Shown here piece by piece: positions 18,499-27,091 of a stretch of 64,000 nucleotides of DNA. Numbering within the stretch: the stretch's first letter is position 1; every line of letters starts with the position of its first letter. The notes below the pieces were generated by a model. It was not told where the DNA came from. It made no database searches and worked only from the letters and a program-made list of their open reading frames with translations. Source of the stretch: an uncultured bacterium (lineage in GTDB: Bacteria; Cyanobacteriota; Vampirovibrionia; Gastranaerophilales; Gastranaerophilaceae); contig CANENE010000003.1 in assembly GCA_947428835.1 (NCBI GenBank), positions 99,412 to 163,411 on the forward strand, written 5' to 3'. Both the position numbers and the translations under genes were made by a program.

Positions 18499-19581
18499 TT
18501 AAAACAGTTCCATTTGACCAACATCACTGCATTTTATTCCAAGATGTTTATAAGCAGCTTTTGTAAGTTTTCTTCCCCTAGGAGTACGCGCAATAAGACC
18601 TTTTTGGATTAAAAAGGGTTCATAGACATCTTCTATTGTCCGGATGTCTTCACAAAGAGCAACAGCAAGGGTTTCTATCCCGACAGGTCCACCATCAAAT
18701 GATTCCGCCATCAATCTTAGCATTGCCCTATCTGTAACATCAAGCCCCATTTCGTCAATTTCCAAAGCATTTAAAGCGTCACTTGCAACATCGGCCGTAA
18801 TTTTACCGTCACATTTAACTATTGCCCAGTCTGAGCACCTTTTAACCAGTCTGTTTGCAATACGGGGAGTAAATCTTGAGCGACTTGCAATAATTAAAGC
18901 ACCATCGTTGTCAATTTCAAAGTCAAGAATTTTAGCTGTTCTTTTAACAATTATTGAAAGCTCTTCGGGTGTATAAAATTCAAGCCTGTGAATTATTCCA
19001 AATCTATCCCTTAAAGGTCCTGATAATGACCCTGCCTTTGTTGTTGCACCAATTAAAGTAAATTTTGGAAGCGGTATTCGCATAGTTTTAACGCTTTGAC
19101 TCTTTCCCGTTGTAAGATCAAGTGCAAAATCTTCCATTGCAGGATACAAAATTTCTTCTGCAATTTTATTTAGTCGGTGAATTTCATCAATAAATAAGAC
19201 ATCGCCTTCTTTAAGCTGCATCAAAATACCTATAATATCTCTTGGTCGCTCGATAGATGGTGCAGATGTAATTTTGATGTTTGTCCCCATTGCATTTGCT
19301 ATAATCATGGCAAGAGTGGTTTTACCAAGCCCTGGAGGGCCATAGAACAGCAAATGGTCAAGAGTGGTGCTTCTTTTTTTTGCCGCTTCAATAGTGATTT
19401 TGAGCGTTTCTTTAATCGAATTTTGCCCTATGTAATCTGTAAAGGTCAAAGGACGGATATTTTTTTCGTAATATTCCTCATTTACAGAAGAAGATGTGCT
19501 TAAATCTTCATTTTTTTCCATGCGGACAGTTTTTGATTTAAGCACATCTTTTGTATTTTTATTATTATCTTCAATTATCAT
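18499..19581 (-). CDS. ruvB: Holliday junction ATP-dependent helicase RuvB
   Basis: Branch-migration motor acting with RuvA. A 360-aa protein with the AAA+ motifs GPPGLGKTT (about 79), Walker [12 protein letters not shown] (about 133), sensor 1 LIGATT (about 180), and the winged-helix C-terminus with TPRGRKLT. The N-terminal 35 residues are a variable leader before [11 protein letters not shown]. Convergent with mutS2, with only one base between the two stops; the ArsB/NhaD-like gene lies 5 bases upstream, so they share a transcript. No ruvA or ruvC is seen in the window. Confidence 0.98.
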   Translation of the reverse strand: MIIEDNNKNTKDVLKSKTVRMEKNEDLSTSSSVNEEYYEKNIRPLTFTDYIGQNSIKETLKITIEAAKKRSTTLDHLLFYGPPGLGKTTLAMIIANAMGTNIKITSAPSIERPRDIIGILMQLKEGDVLFIDEIHRLNKIAEEILYPAMEDFALDLTTGKSQSVKTMRIPLPKFTLIGATTKAGSLSGPLRDRFGIIHRLEFYTPEELSIIVKRTAKILDFEIDNDGALIIASRSRFTPRIANRLVKRCSDWAIVKCDGKITADVASDALNALEIDEMGLDVTDRAMLRLMAESFDGGPVGIETLAVALCEDIRTIEDVYEPFLIQKGLIARTPRGRKLTKAAYKHLGIKCSDVGQMELF

Positions 19582-19586
19582 ATTTC

Positions 19587-20927
19587 TTATTTTAAAAATC
19601 TAAAGTATATATAAACTGATGAAATCGCAAGAGATATCATTGTTACAATTATACCATATTTTAAAAACCCGAGAAATGAAATCGGATAACCTTCTTTATG
19701 AGCATTTTCAGAGACAATAACATTAGCAGCAGCGCCAATTATTGTCATGTTACCACCCAAACATGCACCAAGCGCCAACGACCACCATAAAGGATGAACA
19801 AAATTGTGGGCATATGTCATACCGTGAAGAGTCACCATTTCCTCTTGAATTGAAGCAATCATTGGTGCCATTGTGGCTGTGTATGGGATATTGTCAATAA
19901 TACCTGATAGTATTCCTGATGCCCAAAGGATTATCATTGATGTTGCACTTTGCGAACCTTGAGTCACATCCAATAGCCATTTTGCCATTAAGGCAATGCC
20001 GCCGGAATGTTCAAGTCCGCCTATTATTATAAATAAGCCTACAAAGAAGAATATTGTATTCCATTCTACTTCAAGCAGCACTTCTGTCGGTTTTTCAAAA
20101 ATAAGAAGCACGGAAGCACCAATCATCGCTATTAAAAAAGTTGGAATATGTGAAATATCATGACTCATAAATCCAAGAATTACGAGCAATAATATAATAC
20201 CCGAGCGGATTGCAAGGTTCATATCGGTTATTGATTTAGTATTATCAATTTGAGACACAAGCTCCATTTTTTCAGCAGAACTTTTTAAGTCTTTTCTATA
20301 GATAAAAATCAAAAGAGAAACAACGACAAACATTATAACAAGTACAACACCTGTAAGCTCCTTTACAAAATCCATAAAGCTAAATCCTGCAGCAGATCCA
20401 ATAATGATATTTGGAGGGTCGCCAATTAATGTTGCAGTTCCGCCTATATTTGAACAAAAAATCTCTGTAATTAAAAATGGAATCGGATTAATATCTAATA
20501 ATTTACAAGCTGAAAAAGTAATCGGAAGAACCAAAATCACAGTTGTAACATTATCTAAAAATGCAGAAGCGACTGCCGTAAAAATAGCAAGAGCAGCGAG
20601 CACCAGTTTTGGTTTACCTTTGGTTTTCTTTAAAATTTCATTTGCAAGCCAGGTAAAAATTCCTGATTTAGATGCAATATAAACTATAATCATCATTGAA
20701 ACAAGCAAAAAGATTACGTTAAAATCAATAAACGAAGCAAAGTAACCAAGCCCATCTTTTGTTTGTTCGGTATCTAAAAGTCCCAAAAATAACGTTAAAG
20801 ATGCACCAAGAAGTGCAATAACAACTTTTGGAATTTTTTCCCATGCGATAAAAATGTATGCAATAAAAAGAATTATAGCAGAAGCTATTATCGCATTATT
20901 TGAAATAAATTCATGCAAATATTCCAT
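19587..20927 (-). CDS. ArsB/NhaD-family ion transporter
   Basis: A 446-aa polytopic inner-membrane protein with about 11 hydrophobic segments. Family motifs: [12 protein letters not shown] (about 123), a conserved [16 protein letters not shown] loop (about 162) and a second-half repeat with [12 protein letters not shown] and [14 protein letters not shown]. These match the ArsB/NhaD/P-protein (COG1055) transporters. Whether the substrate is arsenite, Na+/H+ or an organic anion cannot be told; no arsenic genes lie nearby, which favours Na+/H+ or another ion. It is followed by ruvB after 5 bases, an unrelated function, so the pairing is probably only cotranscription. Confidence 0.88.
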   Translation of the reverse strand: MEYLHEFISNNAIIASAIILFIAYIFIAWEKIPKVVIALLGASLTLFLGLLDTEQTKDGLGYFASFIDFNVIFLLVSMMIIVYIASKSGIFTWLANEILKKTKGKPKLVLAALAIFTAVASAFLDNVTTVILVLPITFSACKLLDINPIPFLITEIFCSNIGGTATLIGDPPNIIIGSAAGFSFMDFVKELTGVVLVIMFVVVSLLIFIYRKDLKSSAEKMELVSQIDNTKSITDMNLAIRSGIILLLVILGFMSHDISHIPTFLIAMIGASVLLIFEKPTEVLLEVEWNTIFFFVGLFIIIGGLEHSGGIALMAKWLLDVTQGSQSATSMIILWASGILSGIIDNIPYTATMAPMIASIQEEMVTLHGMTYAHNFVHPLWWSLALGACLGGNMTIIGAAANVIVSENAHKEGYPISFLGFLKYGIIVTMISLAISSVYIYFRFLK

Positions 20928-21003
20928 AAAATCCCCTTCACTAAAATACTGCCAATTGTTCTTATTTTATATTAAAAATAGATTTAGGCAAATATTATGT
21001 TTA

Positions 21004-21012
21004 TGCTATAGT
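21004..21012 (+). promoter_or_regulatory. Extended -10 promoter of the hisG-mazG-GT83 operon
   Basis: TGC followed by TATAGT (21007-21012), about 24 bases upstream of the hisG ATG. AAAGGA (21021-21026) is the ribosome site. Confidence 0.5.
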
Positions 21013-21035
21013 GAGAACAAAAAGGAACATTAAAT

Positions 21036-21905
21036 ATGACTGATAGTTTAAAAATAGCTCTTCCAAATAAAGGAAGATTATCAAATAAAATTTTTACTCT
21101 TTTAGATGAAGCGGGACTAAACCTCGATAATAGAGATGAAAGATGTCTTAAACTTACTACAAAAGACAACAAATTTGAGCTTATTTTTGTGCGTGCAGCA
21201 GATATACCAAATTTTCTTGATTCAAAAGTTGCAGATATCGGTTTTACAGGCTACGATATTACAGTTGAAAAAGAAATTGAAGTAGATATTGTAAAAACCT
21301 TTGATTTTGATAAATGCAATATGGTTGTTGCAGTTAAAGAAGAAGACAATATTAATGATGTGAACGAATTAAAACAATCTCTTCGCGTTGCAACATCTTT
21401 TCCAAATATAGCCAAAAAATATTTTAAAAAAATCGGCAAAGATGCAAAAATCTCAAATATCGCAGGAGCCGTTGAAATCACACCATCTCTTGGCTTTAGC
21501 GACTGCATTGTAGATATTACTTCATCAGGCACTACCTTAAAATCAAACAGATTAAAAGTTATTGATAAGATTTTATCTTCTTCAACCGTTCTTTGCGCAA
21601 GAAAAGATTTAGAGCCTGAAAAGCAACTTAAATTAAGGTCGCTTATCAGAGCGATTGATTCTGTATTGGATGCCAAAAAGAAAAAATATCTTATGGTACA
21701 TATTCCAAAAGATAAAATTGAAGATGTTAAGAATTTCTTACCCGGACTTTCTTCGCCGACAGTTATTCCGCTTCATAATAATGAAGATAAAGTAGTTATC
21801 CATGTTGTAGTTGATGAAGATAAAATTTACGATGCAATTGATAACCTTAAAAAAATAGGCGGCGAAGGAATTTTGATTTTAAGCGTAGATCAGATGGTAA
21901 AATAA
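21036..21905 (+). CDS. hisG: ATP phosphoribosyltransferase, long form
   Basis: First enzyme of histidine synthesis (ATP + PRPP to phosphoribosyl-ATP). The N-terminal catalytic part starts LKIALPNKGRL and carries ADIGFTGYDI (about 67) and the PRPP loop VDITSSGTTLKSN (about 165-177). At 289 aa with a C-terminal regulatory ACT-like domain (from about 215; KYLMVHIPKDKIEDVK), it is the long HisG that does not need HisZ and is usually inhibited by histidine. First gene of a three-gene unit with mazG and a membrane glycosyltransferase; the other his genes in this window are at 55-57.5 kb. Confidence 0.97.
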   Translation: MTDSLKIALPNKGRLSNKIFTLLDEAGLNLDNRDERCLKLTTKDNKFELIFVRAADIPNFLDSKVADIGFTGYDITVEKEIEVDIVKTFDFDKCNMVVAVKEEDNINDVNELKQSLRVATSFPNIAKKYFKKIGKDAKISNIAGAVEITPSLGFSDCIVDITSSGTTLKSNRLKVIDKILSSSTVLCARKDLEPEKQLKLRSLIRAIDSVLDAKKKKYLMVHIPKDKIEDVKNFLPGLSSPTVIPLHNNEDKVVIHVVVDEDKIYDAIDNLKKIGGEGILILSVDQMVK

Positions 21906-21907
21906 TT

Positions 21908-22684
21908 ATGCAAAAAGACTATATGAAAGAACTTGTTGAAGTTGTTAAAACATTAAGAAGTGAAAATGGCTGCCCTTGGGATAGAGCACAAACTCATCAA
22001 ACCATCAGAAAAAATATGCTTGAAGAAGCTTATGAAGCCGTTGAAGCAATAGATGAAAACAATATGAATCATCTTAAAGAAGAACTTGGAGATGTGCTTT
22101 TGCAGGTTCTTTTGCATTCTCAAATGGCAGATGAGGAAGATGAATTTAACCTGCAAGATGTTGCAAAAATGCTTTATGATAAGCTTATATTCAGACACCC
22201 TCATGTTTTTGGCGAAGCTAAGGCAAAAGACGCTAATGAAGCCCTTGCTAATTGGGAAAAACTCAAAGGAATAGAAAAACAAGAAAGAAAAAGAACACTT
22301 GATGGCATTCCATCTACTCTTCCAAGCCTCTCTGCCGCATACAAAATATCAAAAAAAGTTGTAGATAAAGGATTTGAATGGGAAAACAGAAATCAACTTA
22401 TAGATTGCTACAATGGCGAAATTGAAGAATACAAAAAAGCACAAAACAAACAAGATAAAGAAGAAGAATTTGGAGATGTTCTTTTTACCCTTGTAAATAT
22501 TGCAAGATGGGACGGACTCGACCCTGATAAGGCTCTTGCTTTTGCAAACAGAAAATTTATAAAAAGATTTAATAAGCTCGAAGAAATTGCTGAAATCCCG
22601 CTGAAAGAATTGAACTTTGAACAGTATGATGCCTTATGGAAAAAAGCTAAAAAATTAACAGAAAATCAATATGAGCGAAGATAA
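21908..22684 (+). CDS. mazG: MazG nucleoside triphosphate pyrophosphohydrolase
   Basis: A 258-aa cytoplasmic NTP pyrophosphatase that cleans up abnormal nucleotides or lowers ppGpp. It has the two-domain form: N-terminal CPWDRAQTHQTI with EEAYEAVEAI and EELGDVLLQVL (metal-binding EExxE and ExxD), and a second copy EEEFGDVLFTLVN near residue 190. Starts 2 bases after hisG and overlaps the following glycosyltransferase by 14 bases. Confidence 0.97.
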   Translation: MQKDYMKELVEVVKTLRSENGCPWDRAQTHQTIRKNMLEEAYEAVEAIDENNMNHLKEELGDVLLQVLLHSQMADEEDEFNLQDVAKMLYDKLIFRHPHVFGEAKAKDANEALANWEKLKGIEKQERKRTLDGIPSTLPSLSAAYKISKKVVDKGFEWENRNQLIDCYNGEIEEYKKAQNKQDKEEEFGDVLFTLVNIARWDGLDPDKALAFANRKFIKRFNKLEEIAEIPLKELNFEQYDALWKKAKKLTENQYERR

Positions 22685-24338
22685 AAAAACAGAATTAAGA
22701 TATATTTTTCTTCTACTTTTGGGATGTATTTTATTCATTTTTAGTAATATTAGCCTATATCCTTTAATAGATATTGATGAAACAAGATATGTTAATATCA
22801 GCAAATATATGTATCTGACAAAAGAATATCTTACTCCGATTTTAAATTTTGAACCTTTTTTAGAAAAGCCGCCTTTGTATTTTTGGCTAAATATAATAGC
22901 TTTTAAGATTTTCAACAATCAAAGCCTTTTTGTTTGCAGATTTATGACAGCGCTTGCCGGAAGTATCGGTGTTTTTGCAACTTATTTTTTCGTCAGAAAA
23001 ATATCAAATGATAGATTGTTGGGATTTTTAAGTGCATCAGTTCTTTTAACTTCAACCTGGTTTATAATATTCAGCCACATTGCAATTCTTGATTTAAATT
23101 TTATGGTCTTTTCTATGCTTGCTATATATTTTGCAATTATGCCGCTATTTGAAGAAAAAAAATCACACAAAAAATTCTACTGGCACCTTGCATATTTCTT
23201 TATGGCGTTTTCCATCCTTGCAAAAGGATTAATTGGAGCAGCTATTCCAATGGGAGTTGTATTTTTTACATATCTTGCTTTTAAAAAAATAAAAGAACTT
23301 TTTAATCCAATTTATATTATTCCGGGAATTATCATTTTCTTATTATTTACACTTCCCTGGCATATTATGATGTACAAAACCCACGGTAGTACTTGGGTTG
23401 ATATGTATATTATAAAACACCATTTCGCAAGACTTTTGACTTCAGATGGTCTTGGAAGAAAGCAGCCTTTTTTGTTTTATCTTCCCATAATGCTATTGGG
23501 ACTCATTCCTTGGATGACAAATTTTGTTGCAGTTTTGATTAAAGATGTAAAACAGCTTTTTGAAAAAAATATTTTAAATAATGATAAAATTTTAATTTTT
23601 AGTTATATTTATCTGATTTTTACTTTCATATTTTTTTCATGTGCAAGCACAAAGCTTCCCACATATATCTTAACCTTGTTTCCTGCTCTTGCAATAATAA
23701 TCGGAAATTTTTGGAACGATGCAATTAAAAATAATAGGAGCGGGAAATATTTAGTAATTTCAAACTATGTCAATAGCTCACTTTTTCTAACAGCAGCACT
23801 TTTAGCGCTTATTGTAGCATATTTATACAAAAATGTGATGCCAAATGAAATTCAATTTTACATTCAAGGGGCGCTTGATTTTTCAATTCCTGCGTTAAGC
23901 GTGATTTTGTTAATTTCAATTGCATCTTTAATTGCAAATAAAAAGAAAAGGTTTATTCAGGTATTTGTTTTAAATATGGTAATTATGCTTGTAGGCACAA
24001 TTACGGTTTTTGGTTTTGGAATGCCATATTATACAAGCTTTGCGCAAGATGAACTTGTTGAATACGCCAAATACATAGAACAGCAGAAAAATTCACAGAC
24101 GGTAACATATGGTTTTAGCGCCAAGTATTCAATTTTAAATCCGCACAAAAAAATTAAATATATCATTATGAATAATAAAAATAATTACAAAGAACTTGTA
24201 AAATATATTAGAAAAAATAGAAAGAAAAATATTTATATTTTGACGAGAAAAGAGGTTAAAAATTTTGATAACAAAAGGCTTTTTCGAAAAATCAAACAAG
24301 GAAGAGTCTATAAATTATATGTTGATACTTTAAAATAA
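22671..24338 (+). CDS. ArnT/PMT-like membrane glycosyltransferase (GT83/GT39)
   Basis: A 555-aa inner-membrane protein with about 11-12 hydrophobic segments. The first extracytoplasmic loop carries the acidic signature DIDETRYV and then FEPFLEKPPLYFW, the hallmark of the ArnT/PMT superfamily, which moves a sugar from a polyprenyl-phosphate donor to lipid A or proteins. The last 90 residues are a basic soluble tail. The acceptor and sugar are unknown; the ArnC/GtrB-like GT2 at 11.0-12.0 kb could supply a lipid-linked donor. It starts inside the end of mazG. Confidence 0.9.
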   Translation: MSEDKKTELRYIFLLLLGCILFIFSNISLYPLIDIDETRYVNISKYMYLTKEYLTPILNFEPFLEKPPLYFWLNIIAFKIFNNQSLFVCRFMTALAGSIGVFATYFFVRKISNDRLLGFLSASVLLTSTWFIIFSHIAILDLNFMVFSMLAIYFAIMPLFEEKKSHKKFYWHLAYFFMAFSILAKGLIGAAIPMGVVFFTYLAFKKIKELFNPIYIIPGIIIFLLFTLPWHIMMYKTHGSTWVDMYIIKHHFARLLTSDGLGRKQPFLFYLPIMLLGLIPWMTNFVAVLIKDVKQLFEKNILNNDKILIFSYIYLIFTFIFFSCASTKLPTYILTLFPALAIIIGNFWNDAIKNNRSGKYLVISNYVNSSLFLTAALLALIVAYLYKNVMPNEIQFYIQGALDFSIPALSVILLISIASLIANKKKRFIQVFVLNMVIMLVGTITVFGFGMPYYTSFAQDELVEYAKYIEQQKNSQTVTYGFSAKYSILNPHKKIKYIIMNNKNNYKELVKYIRKNRKKNIYILTRKEVKNFDNKRLFRKIKQGRVYKLYVDTLK

Positions 24339-24364
24339 AAATTACCGTAGTATAATAAAAATAT

Positions 24365-24438
24365 CGGGATGTAGCGCAGTTTGGTAGCGCACTGTGTTCG
24401 GGACGCAGGGGTCGCAAGTTCAAATCTTGTCATCCCGA
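24365..24438 (+). tRNA. tRNA-Pro (anticodon CGG)
   Basis: A 74-base cloverleaf. Acceptor CGGGATG pairs with CATCCCG, D-stem GCGC/GCGC, anticodon stem CTGTG/CGCAG with loop TTCGGGA (anticodon CGG), T-loop TTCAAAT. A TATAAT box lies at 24351-24356. The 3' CCA is not encoded. Confidence 0.93.
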
Positions 24439-24473
24439 TTTTTTATATTAAAATAAATATATAACCATTAAAT

Positions 24474-24562
24474 AGAGACATGTCCGAGTGGTTTAAGGTG
24501 CAGACCTGGAACGTCTGTGTGGGGCTATAACTCCACCGAGGGTTCGAATCCCTCTGTCTCTG
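24474..24562 (+). tRNA. tRNA-Ser (anticodon GGA)
   Basis: An 89-base class II tRNA. Acceptor AGAGACA/TGTCTCT, anticodon stem CAGAC/GTCTG with loop CTGGAAC (anticodon GGA), a long variable arm and T-arm GAGGG-TTCGAAT-CCCTC. It lies 35 bases after tRNA-Pro and is followed by a T-run (24563-24568). Confidence 0.93.
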
Positions 24563-24608
24563 TTTTTTATGCCAATTTAATAGTTTTATTTTCCTAAGCA
24601 AAATTAAG

Positions 24609-25371
24609 CTAGTCTTCTTTATTATCTGTTTTTTCAAACCGAATAACTTTGGCAGCCCTTGCATCATCCAAACTTACACTCGAAAAATCACCATATTTCG
24701 CCGCCTCATATATTTTCTTAAATAATTCTATATCTTGGTCAGTATTAGAACAAATATTAGTATCGGAAATAAAATCCGTTACAGCTGACTTTGACATAAC
24801 TTCCAAAATTTTATCGTCAGCAACTGATAATAAACATAATTTTTCTTCCAAGTTAGGTTTTCTTAAAATTATATGCAAAAGACCAAATTCTAATTTATTC
24901 AAAAGCCTTTCGTCCATTTTATTTAAAGCTTCAATATTTTTATTTAAGATTTCAGGTTTTATCCGTTCTCTTGCCGTATACACAAAAGCTGATTTGGGTA
25001 TTTTTCTTAGAAATCTCTCACTATCAAGAGTCTTTAGGGCTTCATATGTAGCATTTTCCCTTCTTAAGCGTGCAATCGAATCCTCTATTGTTGCAAACAT
25101 AAATCTGTTGTAGCCGCTTTCAAGCTCGTCAATAATCCTATTGTTCGGCTCGATAAGGACTCTATCCAAACGTTCAGCCATATCTTTCGGGGGATTTTCT
25201 TCGATATTTCAAGCAGCTGCGCCCTTCCCTGTAATTCAAGAGCTTTTAAAGAAGTATTTTCACTTTTTTATCTGCAAAATCATGTTTTGTCAGTTGTTTA
25301 TCTTCTGCGTCTTTTTTATTGCCATTGAATATTATATTATTTGTTAAATTACAAAATTTTTGTATGTACAC
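24609..25371 (-). pseudogene. Helical protein gene broken by two (possibly three) homopolymer frameshifts
   Basis: The longest intact frame (24609-25181, 190 aa from ATG 25181) has no good ribosome site, and coding-like sequence continues upstream in other frames. The segment 25371-25246 reads in one frame (ending ADKKVK), then SLKALELQGRAQLLEISKK in a second, then PPKDMAERLDRV in the intact frame. Adding one A to the A4 run at 25257-25260 and one C to the C5 run at 25189-25193 (minus-strand bases) joins all three into one frame. A further A in the A6 run near 25310 would allow an ATG start close to a TATAAT box. The product is helical with no signal peptide and is not recognised. It is either a decaying gene, a sequencing or assembly error, or phase-variable. 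Confidence 0.6.
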
Positions 25372-25543
25372 ATCAATCGACTTTCATCTCTATAATGCAA
25401 TAAAATAAAAGGACAAAATAAATTAACTAAACAATATTTTTTATTTACATATTTTAATGATTAGTTAACATGCTAATTCATAATATAAATTTTCAGACCT
25501 GGTTTTAACAGATTGTTTGATGCATAAAATCATAATAGCTTTG

Positions 25544-26125
25544 CTATAGCGCAGTAGAGCATCTTGGAACAAACAGGCCGCTCATATCTACACCTTCAAG
25601 TTCAAGAAGCTTTATTTTTCTTTTTATTCCGCCCGAATATCCCGTCAAACTTCCATTTGAACCTACAACTCTATGACATGGAATGATAATAGAAATTGGA
25701 TTATGTGCCACAGCTCCGCCCACTGCCTGAGCCGACATTCTTGTTTTTCCTTGTTTTTTAGCTATAATTTTTGCGATTTCTCCGTAAGTACACACTTTGC
25801 CATAAGGTATTTCACAAAGTATCTGCCAAACCATTTTCCTAAAGACGTTTCCTTTGGGTGCAAGGGGTAGTATCGAAATTTCTGGTTTTTCGCCTCTAAA
25901 ATACCCGTCTAACCACAGTTTCGCTCTCTTAAATGTTTCAAGCTCACTAGTCTTAAACAATTCAGAATCAACAATATTTTCAAAATATTTTTGTCCTTGC
26001 ATCCAAAGCCCGACAAGGTTTTCTTTTTCATCACAAACAAGTGTGATATCACCTATGGGAGAATTATAGCAAGTTTTATAATACATTGTATTTTGTACTG
26101 TCATTACACCATAAATTTCATTCAA
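25544..26125 (-). CDS. ogt: Methylated-DNA-protein-cysteine methyltransferase
   Basis: Suicide repair enzyme that removes alkyl groups from O6-alkylguanine. The active-site motif IPCHRVVGSNGSLTGYSGG (about residue 150) contains the acceptor Cys; the helix-turn-helix region (FRKMVWQILCEIPYGKVCTYGEIA) precedes it. 193 aa from the ATG at 26125; in-frame ATGs at 26104 and 26086 are equally possible because none has a good ribosome site. A weak hairpin (ATAGC-AAA-GCTAT) follows the stop. Confidence 0.93.
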   Translation of the reverse strand: MNEIYGVMTVQNTMYYKTCYNSPIGDITLVCDEKENLVGLWMQGQKYFENIVDSELFKTSELETFKRAKLWLDGYFRGEKPEISILPLAPKGNVFRKMVWQILCEIPYGKVCTYGEIAKIIAKKQGKTRMSAQAVGGAVAHNPISIIIPCHRVVGSNGSLTGYSGGIKRKIKLLELEGVDMSGLFVPRCSTAL

Positions 26126-26193
26126 AATTCATTACATTTGTTACATAGCAGATACAATATTACCAACCAATACCCGGATGCGACCTGCTTTTC

Positions 26194-26224
26194 ATAAAAA
26201 AGTGAGAACAAAAGTCCTCACTTT
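26194..26224 (-). terminator. Rho-independent terminator of tRNA-Ser(GCT)
   Basis: On the minus strand an 11-bp stem starting AAAGTGAG (one G-T pair), a TTTT loop and a T-run (TTTTT) directly downstream of the tRNA. Confidence 0.8.
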
Positions 26225-26230
26225 CTAATT

Positions 26231-26319
26231 CGGAGAAAGAGGGATTCGAACCCTCGAGACAGATTACTCCACCTAACACCTTAGCAGGGTGCCGCCTTCA
26301 GCCACTCGGCCATTTCTCC
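26231..26319 (-). tRNA. tRNA-Ser (anticodon GCT)
   Basis: An 89-base class II tRNA on the minus strand. Acceptor GGAGAAA/TTTCTCC, anticodon stem-loop with loop CTGCTAA (anticodon GCT), long variable arm and T-arm GAGGG-TTCGAAT-CCCTC. A terminator follows. Confidence 0.93.
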
Positions 26320-26347
26320 ATATAATCAACTTTTTATAGTTTAACAT

Positions 26348-26377
26348 AAAAATGTTTTAATTAGCAAGACATTTTTT
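26348..26377. terminator. Weak AT-only hairpin with T-run
   Basis: AAAAATGT (26348-26355) pairs with ACATTTTT (26369-26376), with further T bases on both strands. It has only two G-C pairs; it may insulate the tRNA-Ser and transglycosylase transcripts, but the evidence is thin. Confidence 0.25.
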
Positions 26378-26477
26378 ATACACAAAGTTGTCCAATATTA
26401 ATATATAATTACTACACAAATAGTATACTGCTGTCCTTTATATGTTGGACTTTCGGCTATAGACACATATACTAAGG

Positions 26478-26506
26478 TTGTAAAATATATACTTTTGTGG
26501 TATAGT
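26478..26506 (+). promoter_or_regulatory. Promoter of the lytic transglycosylase gene
   Basis: -35 TTGTAA (26478-26483), a 17-base spacer and -10 TATAGT (26501-26506). The predicted leader is about 66 bases and ends in GAGGA in front of the ATG at 26580. Confidence 0.6.
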
Positions 26507-26579
26507 AAATTTGAACTTAGGGTTTATGCTTTTATTGGAAAGTTTTTTACCCGGTTAATAGAAAAATGAGGAATATTAA

Positions 26580-27086
26580 ATGACGAAAAAGCTAGTCAAA
26601 ACTTTGTTGGTCGCTATTTGCTTTGCTTTTTTTGCGACAAACACATCGATTGCAGCCCAATCGCCACAAGATAATACCAAAATTCGTATTGTCAAAACTG
26701 CCAAAAAGTTGGGAGTAGACCCATATGTTGCACTAAGTATTGCAAAAATTGAATCAAATTTCAACACATCGGTTAAAAGCCCGGGAGGTGCCATAGGATT
26801 GTATCAGCTTACACCTTCAACAGCAAAAAAATTAGGGGTTAATCCTTATGTAGTGAATGAAAATATTGAAGGCGGAATAAGATATTATAAAATGCTTTAT
26901 AAGAAATATGGGTCTATGGATTTAGCTCTTGCTGCTTATAATGCCGGACCCGGCAATGTTGCAAAATATAATGGAATTCCACCATTTACTACAACTAAAA
27001 AATTCATAAGCAATATTAAAAGAGAATATTCTGTTTTTAAAGCAGACACCAAACTTAAAAATATTATTTCATCTGATGTTTTATAG
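26580..27086 (+). CDS. Lytic transglycosylase (SLT domain), exported
   Basis: A 168-aa muramidase-like enzyme that cleaves peptidoglycan glycan strands. A signal peptide (about residues 1-26, ending SIAA) exports it. The SLT domain follows at once: AKIESNFNTSVKSPGGAIGLYQL gives the catalytic Glu in IESNF, then the GLYQLTP motif (about 78), and LALAAYNAGPGNVAKY (about 119). It is a minimal SLT domain without a peptidoglycan-binding module. Convergent with the peptide-binding-protein gene, 5 bases apart. Confidence 0.93.
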   Translation: MTKKLVKTLLVAICFAFFATNTSIAAQSPQDNTKIRIVKTAKKLGVDPYVALSIAKIESNFNTSVKSPGGAIGLYQLTPSTAKKLGVNPYVVNENIEGGIRYYKMLYKKYGSMDLALAAYNAGPGNVAKYNGIPPFTTTKKFISNIKREYSVFKADTKLKNIISSDVL

Positions 27087-27091
27087 TTTTA

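Noticed and set aside
25141..25347. Plus-strand ORF of 68 codons opposite the broken gene
   Set aside because: The opposite strand carries coding-like sequence in three connected frames; this ORF has no ribosome site or recognisable product.
25422..25465. TTAACTAA ... TTAGTTAA inverted repeat between the broken gene and ogt
   Set aside because: Only 8 bp of AT-rich symmetry with a long spacer; expected by chance in this base composition.
24365..26319. tRNA cluster considered as a prophage or island attachment site
   Set aside because: No integrase, no duplicated tRNA 3' end and no foreign-looking gene block were seen next to the tRNAs.
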